Below, in pieces: positions 7,476-15,667 of a stretch of 22,488 nt of DNA; within the stretch, counting starts at the first letter, position 1; the number at the start of each line of letters is the position of its first letter. The position numbers were made by a program, and so were the translations under genes. Source of the stretch: JBICIG01 sp043101605 (lineage in GTDB: Bacteria; Planctomycetota; Phycisphaerae; Phycisphaerales; UBA1924); the NCBI GenBank assembly GCA_043101605.1, contig JBICIG010000015.1:1-22488 (forward strand). Reading direction: 5' to 3'. A model generated the notes under the pieces. The model worked only from the letters and a program-made list of their open reading frames with translations. It ran no database searches and was not told the DNA's origin.

Positions 7476-8246
7476 TTAGTCGGCCTGTTCGAGGGCGAGG
7501 GTGAGCGTGACGACGACGGAAACATCCTTGTCGATGGTGCCGGTGTCGTAGATGCCGTAGCTGGAGACCTCGGTGGAGTTGGGGCGGGTGATCTGGATGA
7601 CACCCATGTGTGCGCTCGAGACGGTCGCGACGCGCGAGCCGGACTCGGTGGCGATGGCGTCGGCACGCTGGCGGGCGTTGGCGGCGGCGTCGCCGGCGAG
7701 GGCGATCTTGAGATCCTCGAGGCCGGTGAAGTAGTACTCCGGGGCGTAGCTGACGACGCTGATGCCTTCTTCGAGGAGGTCGGTGACCTTGCCGGCGGCC
7801 GACGCGATGGCGTCGACATCGTTCGAGCGGACGGTGATGGACTGGCTGAGGGTGTAGCCGACGATCTGGGAGGTGGATCGGCCGCGGTCGTCGAGTTCGT
7901 AGTGGGTGGTGGTCTCGATGGCGGCGAGGGAGACGGCGTCGTTGATGAAGCCCCGGGAGGAAAGGAAGGCGCGGACGCGGCCGGCGCCGGATTCGAGCTG
8001 GCCGAAGGCGGAGGCGAGGTCGTCGCCGCGCCCGCGGACGAGGATGGTCCACTGGGCGAGGTCGGAGCGGACGCGGGTGCGTGCGTATCCCTTGACGGTG
8101 ATCTCCTGGGGGCCGCGGGCGGCGACTTCGCCTCGTTTGACATAGGCCCTCGAGACCATCATGGCGCTGGCGGTGACGCTGAGGACGACAGCGGCGGCGA
8201 TGACGCCGGCGGCGCCGACCCAGTTGATGCGCACACGGTGTTCCAT
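7476..8246 (-). CDS. SIMPL domain (DUF541) protein with N-terminal membrane anchor
   Basis: This is a 256-residue protein. An N-terminal hydrophobic segment (about residues 9-30) is an anchor or signal. The rest is a SIMPL domain: it opens with the typical ITVKGYARTRVRSDLAQWTI strand, continues with a long helix, the SQSITVRSNDVD section, and A-ARQRADAIA near the C-terminus. SIMPL proteins are periplasmic or surface proteins whose bacterial role is poorly defined (BP26 of Brucella is the best-known relative). The start is fixed by AAGGAGGAC just upstream. It is placed between the CoA-transferase subunit genes with no evident metabolic link. Confidence 0.88.
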   Translation of the reverse strand: MEHRVRINWVGAAGVIAAAVVLSVTASAMMVSRAYVKRGEVAARGPQEITVKGYARTRVRSDLAQWTILVRGRGDDLASAFGQLESGAGRVRAFLSSRGFINDAVSLAAIETTTHYELDDRGRSTSQIVGYTLSQSITVRSNDVDAIASAAGKVTDLLEEGISVVSYAPEYYFTGLEDLKIALAGDAAANARQRADAIATESGSRVATVSSAHMGVIQITRPNSTEVSSYGIYDTGTIDKDVSVVVTLTLALEQAD

Positions 8247-8250
8247 GCGA

Positions 8251-8259
8251 GTCCTCCTT
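8251..8259 (-). promoter_or_regulatory. Strong Shine-Dalgarno sequence of the SIMPL gene
   Basis: AAGGAGGAC stands four bases before the ATG on the minus strand (six from the GGAGG core) and decides the start. Confidence 0.8.
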
Positions 8260-8404
8260 GACTGCGCTGAGCGGGGACGCGGGCGCGGCGGGTCGCCGAC
8301 GGTGGCGCCGGCCGCGGCTCGCGGGATGGGTTGTCGAGGTGCGTCCCGCCAGTGGGCGGGGGCGTCGGGAACTTACAACGGTGGGGGTGGTCGCACGCAG
8401 CAAC

Positions 8405-8434
8405 GCCCGCGCACGAGGGGGCTCGTGCACGGGC
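8405..8434 (-). terminator. Stable hairpin downstream of the 96-residue membrane protein
   Basis: A 13-bp stem (GCCCGTGCACGAG and CTCGTGCGCGGGC on the minus strand, one U-G pair) with a 4-base loop lies 34 bases past the stop of the minus-strand gene ending at 8469. There is no T run after it, so it may act as a weak terminator, an RNA stabiliser or a processing site. It separates that gene from the SIMPL gene. Confidence 0.45.
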
Positions 8435-8468
8435 GGTGCAGAAGATCAGACGAACAGGGGAGGGGTGG

Positions 8469-8759
8469 TCAGCGCTTGGCCCAGGCGAGTTCGCGGACGA
8501 GGCCGATGGCGATGAAGATGAGCCCGAGGTTGAAGAAGAGGCTGTGTCCCTCGCGGAAGACGACGATGCCGAAGCGTGCGCTGGGGGCGATGGCGCCGCC
8601 AAGGAACTCGATGAAGATGGCGATGAGGATGGCGGCGATGCCGTAGGTCAGCATGCGAGCCGAGGGTGTGCGGCCGAGGAAGTTGTCGAAGATCGCCAGG
8701 GGCGATCCGCCGGCAGCGGGAGCGGGGGCGGGCGTGGAAGCGGCTTGCTCGTCGGACAT
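8469..8759 (-). CDS. Small two-helix membrane protein
   Basis: This is a 96-residue protein. An Ala/Pro-rich N-terminal stretch is followed by two hydrophobic helices (about residues 37-57 and 72-90), the second ending in LAWAKR. No family is recognised. The ATG is preceded by GGAGT, a moderate ribosome site. A strong hairpin follows the stop codon. It lies between the 127-residue membrane protein and the SIMPL gene, inside the gap separating the CoA-transferase subunits. Confidence 0.68.
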   Translation of the reverse strand: MSDEQAASTPAPAPAAGGSPLAIFDNFLGRTPSARMLTYGIAAILIAIFIEFLGGAIAPSARFGIVVFREGHSLFFNLGLIFIAIGLVRELAWAKR

Positions 8760-8935
8760 GCGTGGACTCCGTGAAGTCGGGCCCGGAAGGGCCGAAGGCG
8801 TGGGCCGGGAAAAGCCGGTCCTTGCGGGCGTCGGAACCCCCCGATGGCCCGCGGGATGGGTCGCAGGCTACCACGAAGGGCGGAATTCTGCCGCAAGCGC
8901 CAGGGGTGGTGGATCGGGGCGGTTGGTAAGCGGGG

Positions 8936-9319
8936 TCAGCGGCGGGCGTCGCGGATCGCGTCGGCGATCAAACGGGCGCCGGCCCAGGTTACCCAGACCC
9001 AGCCGAGCGTCGCCATGAGGCTCACGAGGTTGACGAGGAACATCTTCATGAGTTGCTCAGCGGCGGAGGTCTCTGATGGCAAGCCGAACGAACCCGCTTC
9101 GGTGAGCACATCCAGAGAGGGGAGCCCGAGGATCACGGTCAATAGCTGGCTTGCCGCGAAGAGGTAGACCGCGTGCAGGAAGAGCTTGGCGGGTCGGGTG
9201 TAGGTCAGGTAGCGGATGGGGAAGGAAGCGGGGTCGCGCACGGGCGCCTCGGGCGAGTGCATGTCCGACTCAGTCCCGGGCGATGCGGTTTCGGGCTTGG
9301 AGGGGTCGGCGTCGGGCAT
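8936..9319 (-). CDS. Uncharacterised membrane protein
   Basis: This is a 127-residue protein. A hydrophilic Pro/Ser/Glu-rich N-terminus of about 40 residues precedes two hydrophobic segments (about 46-65, LFLHAVYLFAASQLLTVIL, and 91-113, MKMFLVNLVSLMATLGWVWV). The C-terminus is basic (RLIADAIRDARR). No family is recognised. It starts only 15 bases after the subunit A stop codon, so it is probably in the same transcript. The ribosome site before its ATG is weak. Confidence 0.65.
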   Translation of the reverse strand: MPDADPSKPETASPGTESDMHSPEAPVRDPASFPIRYLTYTRPAKLFLHAVYLFAASQLLTVILGLPSLDVLTEAGSFGLPSETSAAEQLMKMFLVNLVSLMATLGWVWVTWAGARLIADAIRDARR

Positions 9320-9334
9320 GGCGGGGCCCCGGGA

Positions 9335-10096
9335 TCAGCCCTGGCGGGTGGTCCGCTGCTCGATGCGCTTCTCGCTGTCGGTGCGCACGAAGCGGTCGAC
9401 GAAGCTGCCGGGGGTGTGGATGTGGTCGGGATCGATGCCGCCGAGCGGGAGGACTTCCTCGACCTCGGCGACGGTGAAGGCGGCGGCGGTGGCCATCATG
9501 GGGTTGAAGTTGCGTGCGGTGGAGTGGTAGGTGAGGTTGCCGAAGGGGTCGGCCGAGTGGGCCTTGACGAGGGCGAGGTCGGCGTAGAGGCCGGTTTCGA
9601 GGACGAACTCGCGTTCGGCGCAGGATGGGTCGCTCTGGTTGATCCTGGCGAGGTGGCGGATGGGGCGGAGGGTGCGGGTTTCCTTGCCCTCGGCGATGAG
9701 GGTGCCTGCGCCGGTGGCGGTGAAGAAGGCGGGGATGCCCGCGCCGCCGGCGCGGATGCGTTCGGCGAGGGTGCCCTGGGGGTTGAACTCGACCTCGAGA
9801 TCGCCCTCGAGGAACTGCTTGGCGAAGGTTGCGTTCTCGCCGACATAGCTGGAGACCATCTTGCGGATCTGGCGGGTCTGGAGGAGGAGCCCGAGCCCCC
9901 AATCATCGACGCCGGCGTTGTTGGAGATGCAGGTGAGGTCCTTCACGCCGGTGTCGCGGAGGGCGATGATGAGCTGCTCGGGGATGCCGCAGAGCCCGAA
10001 CCCGCCGACCATGATGGTGGCGCCGTCGTAGAGGATGCCCTTGGCTTTGAGGTCGGCGAGGCACTCGGCGGCGGTGTCGAACTGCTTGCGTTTCAT
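9335..10096 (-). CDS. scoA: 3-oxoacid CoA-transferase, subunit A
   Basis: This is a 253-residue protein with the SCOT alpha-subunit signatures: GGFGLCGIPEQLI at residues 31-43, CISNNAGVDDWGLG, and the section NPQGTLAERIRAGGAGIPAF, followed by AFFTATGAGT. It pairs with subunit B to transfer CoA to 3-oxoacids. The start is the ATG at 10096, preceded by GGAGACCC; the frame is open further up but the extension is low-complexity. A TACACT box lies 43 bases upstream. The subunit genes normally sit side by side as scoAB or atoDA; here subunit B begins 2.4 kb downstream after four unrelated genes on the same strand. Confidence 0.93.
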   Translation of the reverse strand: MKRKQFDTAAECLADLKAKGILYDGATIMVGGFGLCGIPEQLIIALRDTGVKDLTCISNNAGVDDWGLGLLLQTRQIRKMVSSYVGENATFAKQFLEGDLEVEFNPQGTLAERIRAGGAGIPAFFTATGAGTLIAEGKETRTLRPIRHLARINQSDPSCAEREFVLETGLYADLALVKAHSADPFGNLTYHSTARNFNPMMATAAAFTVAEVEEVLPLGGIDPDHIHTPGSFVDRFVRTDSEKRIEQRTTRQG

Positions 10097-10139
10097 GGCA
10101 TGGGTCTCCGTCTCGTCCGCGGCGGTTGGCCCGGGTGGA

Positions 10140-10145
10140 AGTGTA
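10140..10145 (-). promoter_or_regulatory. Possible -10 box of scoA
   Basis: On the minus strand TACACT stands 43 bases before the subunit A ATG, consistent with a leadered message using the GGAGACCC ribosome site. No good -35 element is visible. Confidence 0.25.
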
Positions 10146-10154
10146 GCGGTCGGG

Positions 10155-10745
10155 TCAGCCGCCCCGTTCGGGAGCGGTGGGGGCGGGGGCATCGTCGGCG
10201 GGTGAATCGTCGGCAGGGGACTGGGGCGGGTCGGTGGCGAGCGACTTGATGAGGGCGGTGAGGCCCTGGATTTCGCGGTCGGAGATGCGGCCGGCGTAGG
10301 GGGGCATGATGTCGGCGGCGCCGGCGCGGACCTCGGTGGAGGGGGAGAGGATGGACTCGCGGATGAACGCGTCGTCGATGCGCTGGGTGGCGCCGGACTG
10401 GAGGGTGATGGTCGAGCCGTAGAGCCCGAGCCAGGTGGCGCCCTCCATGGGGGTGCCGTCGAGGGAATGGCAGACGAGGCAGGCGTGACGGCGGTAGGCG
10501 TCGCGGCCGAGGGAGATGAGGTCGGCTCCGGGTGCTGGGGTGCCGCCGGATGAGGAAGGCATCGCCGAGGGCGCGGGCGCCGGGCCGCCGCGGGTGAGCA
10601 GGAACCAGAGCCCGGCGGTGATCGCGATGAGGATGATGGGGACGGCCAGGAGGGCGAGCGCGGCGGGTCTGATCGCGGCCCGGTGGCGGGGGGCGGGTCT
10701 TCGGGGCGATGGGTGGTGGAGCGGTTGGGAGGGGGGCGCGGTCAG
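10155..10745 (-). CDS. Membrane-anchored c-type cytochrome, COX2-like heme domain, probable non-AUG start
   Basis: The conserved part contains the heme site CLVCH and the likely axial Met in IMPPYAG. The order CLVCHSLDG, GLYG, DDAFIRESILSP, IMPPYAGRISDREIQGL closely follows the cytochrome c domain at the end of caa3-type cytochrome oxidase subunit II, but no copper domain is present. The first ATG (10562) would give 135 residues with no export signal. Upstream in the same frame the translation encodes a basic stretch (RHRAAIRP) and a textbook membrane helix (ALALLAVPIILIAITAGLWF). No ATG, GTG or TTG occurs there; the best start is CTG at 10745, overlapping the nrdR stop as CTGA. That gives 196 residues with an N-in anchor and the heme domain outside. 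The start remains an inference. Confidence 0.78.
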   Translation of the reverse strand: MTAPPSQPLHHPSPRRPAPRHRAAIRPAALALLAVPIILIAITAGLWFLLTRGGPAPAPSAMPSSSGGTPAPGADLISLGRDAYRRHACLVCHSLDGTPMEGATWLGLYGSTITLQSGATQRIDDAFIRESILSPSTEVRAGAADIMPPYAGRISDREIQGLTALIKSLATDPPQSPADDSPADDAPAPTAPERGG

Positions 10746-11233
10746 GGGAAGAGGTCCTGCTGATTGCGGGCGTCGCGGGGGCGGGAGCTGAGCGACTGGA
10801 GCTCCTTCATGATGTCCTCGACGCTTCGGAACTGGTGGTGCTCGCTCGCAAAGCGAATGTAGGCGACATCATCGAGGTTGCGGAGCTTGTGCATGACGCG
10901 GCGGCCGATCTCGGCCGAGTCGACCTCCCGTTCGAACTCGCGCTGGAGTTCCTCTTCGACTTCATCGACGAGTTGCTGTTTGTCGGCGGCGGGGACGGGG
11001 CGCTTGCCGCAGGCGGCCGAGACGCCCAGCAGGATCTTCTCGCGATCGAAGGGGACGCGAGAGCCGTCGCGTTTGACGACCATGAGCCTGGAGGCCTGCT
11101 CGATGCGTTCGTAGGTGGTGAAGCGTTTGTGGCACTTGAGGCATTCGCGCCTGCGGCGGATGACCCGGCCGCCCTCGCTGGCGCGGCTGTCGATGACCTT
11201 GTCGTCGTTGGCGTTGCAGGAGGGGCAGATCAT
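10742..11233 (-). CDS. nrdR: Ribonucleotide reductase transcriptional repressor NrdR
   Basis: This is a 163-residue protein of usual family length. It has an N-terminal zinc ribbon with CPSC at residues 3-6 and CLKC at 31-34, the RRRRECLKCHKRFTTYER signature, and an ATP-cone domain (about 49-139) starting MVVKRDGSRVPFDREKIL. NrdR senses ATP/dATP and represses ribonucleotide reductase genes by binding NrdR boxes. No nrd gene and no NrdR box is visible here. It is divergent from thrS, and its stop overlaps the proposed CTG start of the cytochrome gene. The C-terminal extension after RSVEDIMKELQSL is short and ends QQDLFP. Confidence 0.96.
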   Translation of the reverse strand: MICPSCNANDDKVIDSRASEGGRVIRRRRECLKCHKRFTTYERIEQASRLMVVKRDGSRVPFDREKILLGVSAACGKRPVPAADKQQLVDEVEEELQREFEREVDSAEIGRRVMHKLRNLDDVAYIRFASEHHQFRSVEDIMKELQSLSSRPRDARNQQDLFP

Positions 11234-11390
11234 CGGGGAGCGAGGCGGTGGCGTGGGGCGGGTTCGGCAAGGCGAGGCGGGGACGGGCCCGGGAGAGTGT
11301 GCCTTGGGGAGGGGGTGGCGTCAAACCGAGGGAGGGATGGCGGATGTGGCTCGAGGGGTGCGGGGCCCGGTCGGGGGGCGTGGGGGGCAC

Positions 11391-11396
11391 TAGGAT
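11391..11396 (+). promoter_or_regulatory. TANNNT -10 box for thrS (leaderless type)
   Basis: TAGGAT lies eight bases before the thrS ATG, and the intervening GCTGTCCC contains no ribosome site. No T-box leader, long untranslated region or clear -35 element is seen in the 171-bp gap to nrdR. Confidence 0.45.
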
Positions 11397-11404
11397 GCTG
11401 TCCC

Positions 11405-13486
11405 ATGATCAAGATCACGCTTCCGGATGGTTCGGTCCGCGAATTTGAATCGCCCGTGACGGGCCGGCAGATCGCCGAGTCGATCGGTGCGCGGCTGGCG
11501 AAGGCGGCGGTGGGTGTGCGGATCGATGGCGAACTGGCGGACCTGTCGCGGGAGATCACCCGGGATGCCTCGGTGGCGATCGTGACCGAGACGACGCGGG
11601 ACGGGGAGCCGGACGAGGGGGCGTTGAACCTGCTGCGGCACTCGACGGCGCATGTGATGGCCGAGGCGATCCAGCGGGTGGTGCCCGAGGCGCAGCTGGT
11701 GTACGGGCCGCCGCTTGATAACGGCTTCTACTACGACATCGCGTTCCCGGAGGATCGCCCGTTGCGGGAAGGGGACTTCGAGGCGATCGAGGCAGAGATG
11801 GCGGCGATCGTGAAGGAGGACCGCCCGTTCACGCGGTACGAGCTGGAGTATTCCGAGGGGATCCGGAAGCTGGAGATCGAGGGGTCGAAGTACAAGCTCG
11901 ACAACGCGCACCGTGCGCACGAGGCTGGTTCGCTGGAGCTGAGTTGGTACGCGACGGGGGAGCCCGGGAAGCACTGGGAGGATCTGTGCCGCGGGCCGCA
12001 CCTGCCGAGCACGGGTCGGATCGGTGCGTTCAAGATCATGAGCCTGGCGAGTTCGTACTGGCACGGGGACGAGAACTCGGACCGGCTGACGCGGGTGTAC
12101 GGGACGGCGTTCTTCTCGAAGAAGGACCTCGAGGCGCATCTGGAGGCGATCGAGGAGGCGAAGAAGCGCGACCATCGTCTGCTGGGCAAGAAGCTCGGGC
12201 TGTTCCACATTGACGACACGGTGGGGAGCGGGCTGGTGCTGTGGACGCCGGCGGGGAGCGTGGTTCGGAAGGAACTGCAGGACTGGATCGGGGGCGAGCT
12301 GCGGAAGATGGGGTACACGGATGTGTTCTGCCCGCACATCGGGAAGCTGGAGCTCTACAAGACGAGCGGGCACTTTCCGTATTACGCCGACAGCCAGTTC
12401 ATGCCGGTGATGGAGCGGGAGTTCCTCAAGAAGCTGAGCGACGAGGGGTGCTCGTGCGGCGAGCTGAGCAATCGGCTGGCGACGGGGGAGATCGAGGGGT
12501 ACCTGCTCAAGCCGATGAACTGCCCGCACCACATCAAGATCTATTCGTCGCAGCCGCGGAGCTACCGCGACCTGCCGGTGCGGCTGAGTGAGTTCGGGAC
12601 GGTCTATCGGTGGGAGCAGTCGGGCGAGCTCAACGGGCTGACGCGGGTGCGGTCGTTTACGGTGGATGATGCGCACATCTTCTGCCGCGAGGACCAGGTC
12701 GGGCAGGAGGTGCGGGGGTGCCTGCAGCTCGTGCGGATCGCGTTCGAGACGCTGGGGCTGACCGACTTCCGCGTGCGGGTGGGCTTGCGCGACCCGGACA
12801 GCGGGAAGTATGTGGGCAAGCCCGAAGTGTGGGACAAGGCCGAGGCGGCGTGCCGGGAGGCGGCGAAGGAACTGGGCGCGAAGGTGAGCGAGGAGCCGGG
12901 CGAGGCGGCGTTCTACGGGCCCAAGATTGATTTTGTCGTGCGTGATGTGATCGGGCGGGAGTGGCAGCTCGGGACGGTGCAGGTGGATTACAACCTGCCC
13001 GAGCGGTTCGATCTGACTTACATCGGGCACGACAACGCGCCGCACCGTCCCGTGATGGTGCACCGTGCGCCGTTCGGGTCGCTCGAGCGGTTCGTGGGCG
13101 TGCTGATCGAGCACTTTGCCGGGGCGTTCCCGACCTGGCTGAGCCCCGAGCAGGCGCGGGTGCTGCCGGTGAGCGAGAAGAGCGAGGCGTTCGCGACCGA
13201 GGTGTTGGGCAAGCTCAAGAGCGCGGGCGTGCGCGCGACGGCGGACCTGGGGAACGACCGGTTGCAGGCGAAGATCAAGCACGCGGCGGACATGAAGATC
13301 CCGTACCTGCTGGTCGTGGGGCCGCGGGACGCCGAGGCGGGGACGGTGTCGGTGCGGGCGCGGGGCGTGCAGCACGATCTGGGGGCGATGCCGGTCGGCG
13401 AGTTCATCGCGGCGATCGAAGAGGAGATCCGCGGGAAGGGGAAGACGCGGGTGGTCGACCGTTTCGAGGCGGCGGTCGGGGGGTGA
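11405..13486 (+). CDS. thrS: Threonine--tRNA ligase
   Basis: This is a 693-residue class II aminoacyl-tRNA synthetase of full length. In order: a TGS domain (1-64), an editing domain with HSTAH at residues 79-83 and later CRGPHLPSTG, the catalytic core with MNCPHH (371-376, zinc-binding Cys 373) and HRAPFGSLERF near the end of the core, and the anticodon-binding domain beginning ARVLPVSEK. It charges tRNA-Thr and edits mischarged serine. The catalytic core has a Cys-containing insertion (DEGCSCGELSNRLATGE) just before MNCP. The start is supported by the TGS opening and the TAGGAT box; there is no Shine-Dalgarno sequence. It is the last housekeeping gene before the secretion-like locus. Confidence 0.97.
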   Translation: MIKITLPDGSVREFESPVTGRQIAESIGARLAKAAVGVRIDGELADLSREITRDASVAIVTETTRDGEPDEGALNLLRHSTAHVMAEAIQRVVPEAQLVYGPPLDNGFYYDIAFPEDRPLREGDFEAIEAEMAAIVKEDRPFTRYELEYSEGIRKLEIEGSKYKLDNAHRAHEAGSLELSWYATGEPGKHWEDLCRGPHLPSTGRIGAFKIMSLASSYWHGDENSDRLTRVYGTAFFSKKDLEAHLEAIEEAKKRDHRLLGKKLGLFHIDDTVGSGLVLWTPAGSVVRKELQDWIGGELRKMGYTDVFCPHIGKLELYKTSGHFPYYADSQFMPVMEREFLKKLSDEGCSCGELSNRLATGEIEGYLLKPMNCPHHIKIYSSQPRSYRDLPVRLSEFGTVYRWEQSGELNGLTRVRSFTVDDAHIFCREDQVGQEVRGCLQLVRIAFETLGLTDFRVRVGLRDPDSGKYVGKPEVWDKAEAACREAAKELGAKVSEEPGEAAFYGPKIDFVVRDVIGREWQLGTVQVDYNLPERFDLTYIGHDNAPHRPVMVHRAPFGSLERFVGVLIEHFAGAFPTWLSPEQARVLPVSEKSEAFATEVLGKLKSAGVRATADLGNDRLQAKIKHAADMKIPYLLVVGPRDAEAGTVSVRARGVQHDLGAMPVGEFIAAIEEEIRGKGKTRVVDRFEAAVGG

Positions 13487-13546
13487 TGGGCGTCGGTAGA
13501 CTGGCGGGCTGGTTCCGGGTGATCGGGCGGTGCCGGGGAGGTGTGC

Positions 13547-15571
13547 GTGTCGCGGACGGATCTTGGAGATCGGCTGCCGGAGGGGTTCGTCGGGGTGCCT
13601 CTGGTGGGGGCTTCGGCGGGCGGGACTTCTGGTGCAACTGGGTCTGACGGCACGGTGCGGGTGTGCGTGGTGTGTGCGCGCCGGGCCGATGCGATCGGGG
13701 GGCATCTGATCACGCTGGGCGAGGGGCCGGTGTGGCGGACGCATCTCGGGGCGCTGCTGGACGCGGGGGACCGGGTCGTCGCGTGGGTCGAGATCCTGGT
13801 GCAGCATTTCGAGGGGCTCGAGAGCACGACGCCGGCGTATCGGGAGGCGCTGACGAACGCGTCGCTCGATCGGCGCTGGGCGGGGATGGTCGAGGCGGCG
13901 GATCGTGTGACGGATCGCGGGTTCGTGCGCACGGGGTTTGAGAGTCGGCCGGGGCCGGCGTGCTGGATCGATCCGGGGCGCGGGGCGATGGTCGAGGCGG
14001 TGTCGCCCGAGGGCGGGCAGCGGCTGGTGTTGTGCGAGGATGAAGGGCTGCTGAAGGAGATGGGGCTGCCGGGGTATGGCACGACGCTCGCGCGCTACTT
14101 GTGGTCCCCCGAGCTTGGGCTTGATCAGCGGTTCGTCGCGGCGACGAGCGGGACGCCGGTGGAGGGGTCGGCACGGCGGATCGAGGAGATCGTGCCGGAG
14201 GATGCGGGGCTGGTTGCGTTCAACCCGGCGGCGGGCCGAATCGCGGTCCGGCAGCTGGCGGCGCTTTCCTATGAAGATCTTCTGGATGTGCTCGGGGGCG
14301 GGGACTGGGAAGGGCCGCGGCACGGGCGCTTGGCGGCGCCGTTTCAGTCGGCGAACAACGGGAGCGGGAACGGTGGGGGCGGGAACGGGCAGACCGGTGC
14401 GGATCACCTTCGTCCGGCGACGGAGTTTCTGCTGCACCGGCAGGGGACACGCGGGCGGCTGATCGAGGCGCTGCACCTGAAGCTGCGGGCGTGGGCGATG
14501 GCCGTGGAGTCGGCTTGGGCGGCGACGGCGGCGACGGGTCGGCCCTTGCTGAACCTGACGGCTGAGAGTTTCCGGGTCGACCTCGCTGAGCCGGGGGTGG
14601 GGCTGCCGGCGTGGTGGGCGAGCCGGGTGGTGCTGACGACGCCGGGGGATGCGGCGGAGTTGGCGTTGCGTGGGGTGGACGCAAAGTTCTATCTGCCGGC
14701 GAGCGCGGATCGTGGCGGGGTGTACCGGCCGCGGCTGGATCAGTCCGGGCAGCGGGGGCAGGGGTCGTTTCGTGTGCGGCGGGTGATGGACGGCGGGGAC
14801 GGCGGGTCGATCGTTGAAGCGACCTTCCAGACGCAGGACCTGTTTACGCCGCGGCCGAGCGACCTGGTGTGGTTTGTCGTGACGGCGGGCGATCACCGGG
14901 TGGACCTGTACGCAAAGGTCGATCGCGACAGCGCGATGTCGGGGTCGGAGTGGCGTGTGCGGACGCTGGAGCATCGGCTCGGGGACGCGGCGTTCGGCAT
15001 CAAGAGCGCCGAGGGCGTGTCGATGTCGGGCGTGCCGTTCGAGGTGGTGCCGCAGTTGAGTTCGCCTGCGGATCTGCACGCGCTGGGCGTGCTGGGGGTG
15101 CGGTCGCTGCTGGTGGATCAGGACACGACGCTGGCGGTGGCGGTGGACGAGGTGCTGAGCCTGGCGCGGGAGGCGGGCGGTCGGGCCGAGGACGGGCGGC
15201 TGGCGTCGGTGATCGCGGGGCTGTTTGCCGAGGACGGTCGCTGGGGCAAGAGCCTTGGCCCGCAGCGGTTGCTGGGGGAGTCGCTGGGCTCGGGGGAGGC
15301 GTTCGGGGCGGTGCCGGGAGACCTGTGGTTTGATGTGCTGGCGCTGCTGTGCCGGGTGTTCCCGGGGGCCCACCCGGAATCGGTGGCTCGGGACCCGGGG
15401 GACGCGCGGGCGGGGGGGCTGGCGGGGGTTTATGAGCCGGTCCGGCGGGAGCTGAGGCATCTTCTGGCGCGCAGCGAGAGCCTGATCGTCGTAGATTGGA
15501 CATCGAACCGCGAGATCAATGCGGTGATTCGACGGGTGAAGTCGGGGCTGGCGGGGTCTGCGGCGCAATGA
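13547..15571 (+). CDS. Large protein of unknown family at the T6SS-like locus
   Basis: This is a 674-residue protein with no family I can name. It is probably cytoplasmic: no signal peptide or membrane helix is visible. It appears to have a first part of about 265 residues, a Gly/Asn-rich linker (about 270-290), a middle part of mixed strands and helices, and a helical C-terminus ending in SLIVVDWTSNREINAVIRRVK. GTG 13547 is preferred over GTG 13541 because GGGGAGG then lies at proper distance; a TAGACT box at 13497-13502 could be its promoter. It precedes the TssJ-like lipoprotein gene by 96 bases on the same strand, so a role as a lineage-specific baseplate or accessory protein is possible but unproven. 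Confidence 0.7.
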   Translation: MSRTDLGDRLPEGFVGVPLVGASAGGTSGATGSDGTVRVCVVCARRADAIGGHLITLGEGPVWRTHLGALLDAGDRVVAWVEILVQHFEGLESTTPAYREALTNASLDRRWAGMVEAADRVTDRGFVRTGFESRPGPACWIDPGRGAMVEAVSPEGGQRLVLCEDEGLLKEMGLPGYGTTLARYLWSPELGLDQRFVAATSGTPVEGSARRIEEIVPEDAGLVAFNPAAGRIAVRQLAALSYEDLLDVLGGGDWEGPRHGRLAAPFQSANNGSGNGGGGNGQTGADHLRPATEFLLHRQGTRGRLIEALHLKLRAWAMAVESAWAATAATGRPLLNLTAESFRVDLAEPGVGLPAWWASRVVLTTPGDAAELALRGVDAKFYLPASADRGGVYRPRLDQSGQRGQGSFRVRRVMDGGDGGSIVEATFQTQDLFTPRPSDLVWFVVTAGDHRVDLYAKVDRDSAMSGSEWRVRTLEHRLGDAAFGIKSAEGVSMSGVPFEVVPQLSSPADLHALGVLGVRSLLVDQDTTLAVAVDEVLSLAREAGGRAEDGRLASVIAGLFAEDGRWGKSLGPQRLLGESLGSGEAFGAVPGDLWFDVLALLCRVFPGAHPESVARDPGDARAGGLAGVYEPVRRELRHLLARSESLIVVDWTSNREINAVIRRVKSGLAGSAAQ

Positions 15572-15667
15572 TCCGGGGTGCTGCGCGACTGGGCGTGGCG
15601 GGGCCGGTTGATCGGCGCTGGCTCGGGCAGGGCTCTCGGCGGGCGAACTAGACAAGGGGATGGCGTG

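Noticed and set aside
11234..11404. T-box or other leader element before thrS
   Set aside because: No specifier hairpin, antiterminator or terminator is visible, and a -10 box lies eight bases before the ATG.
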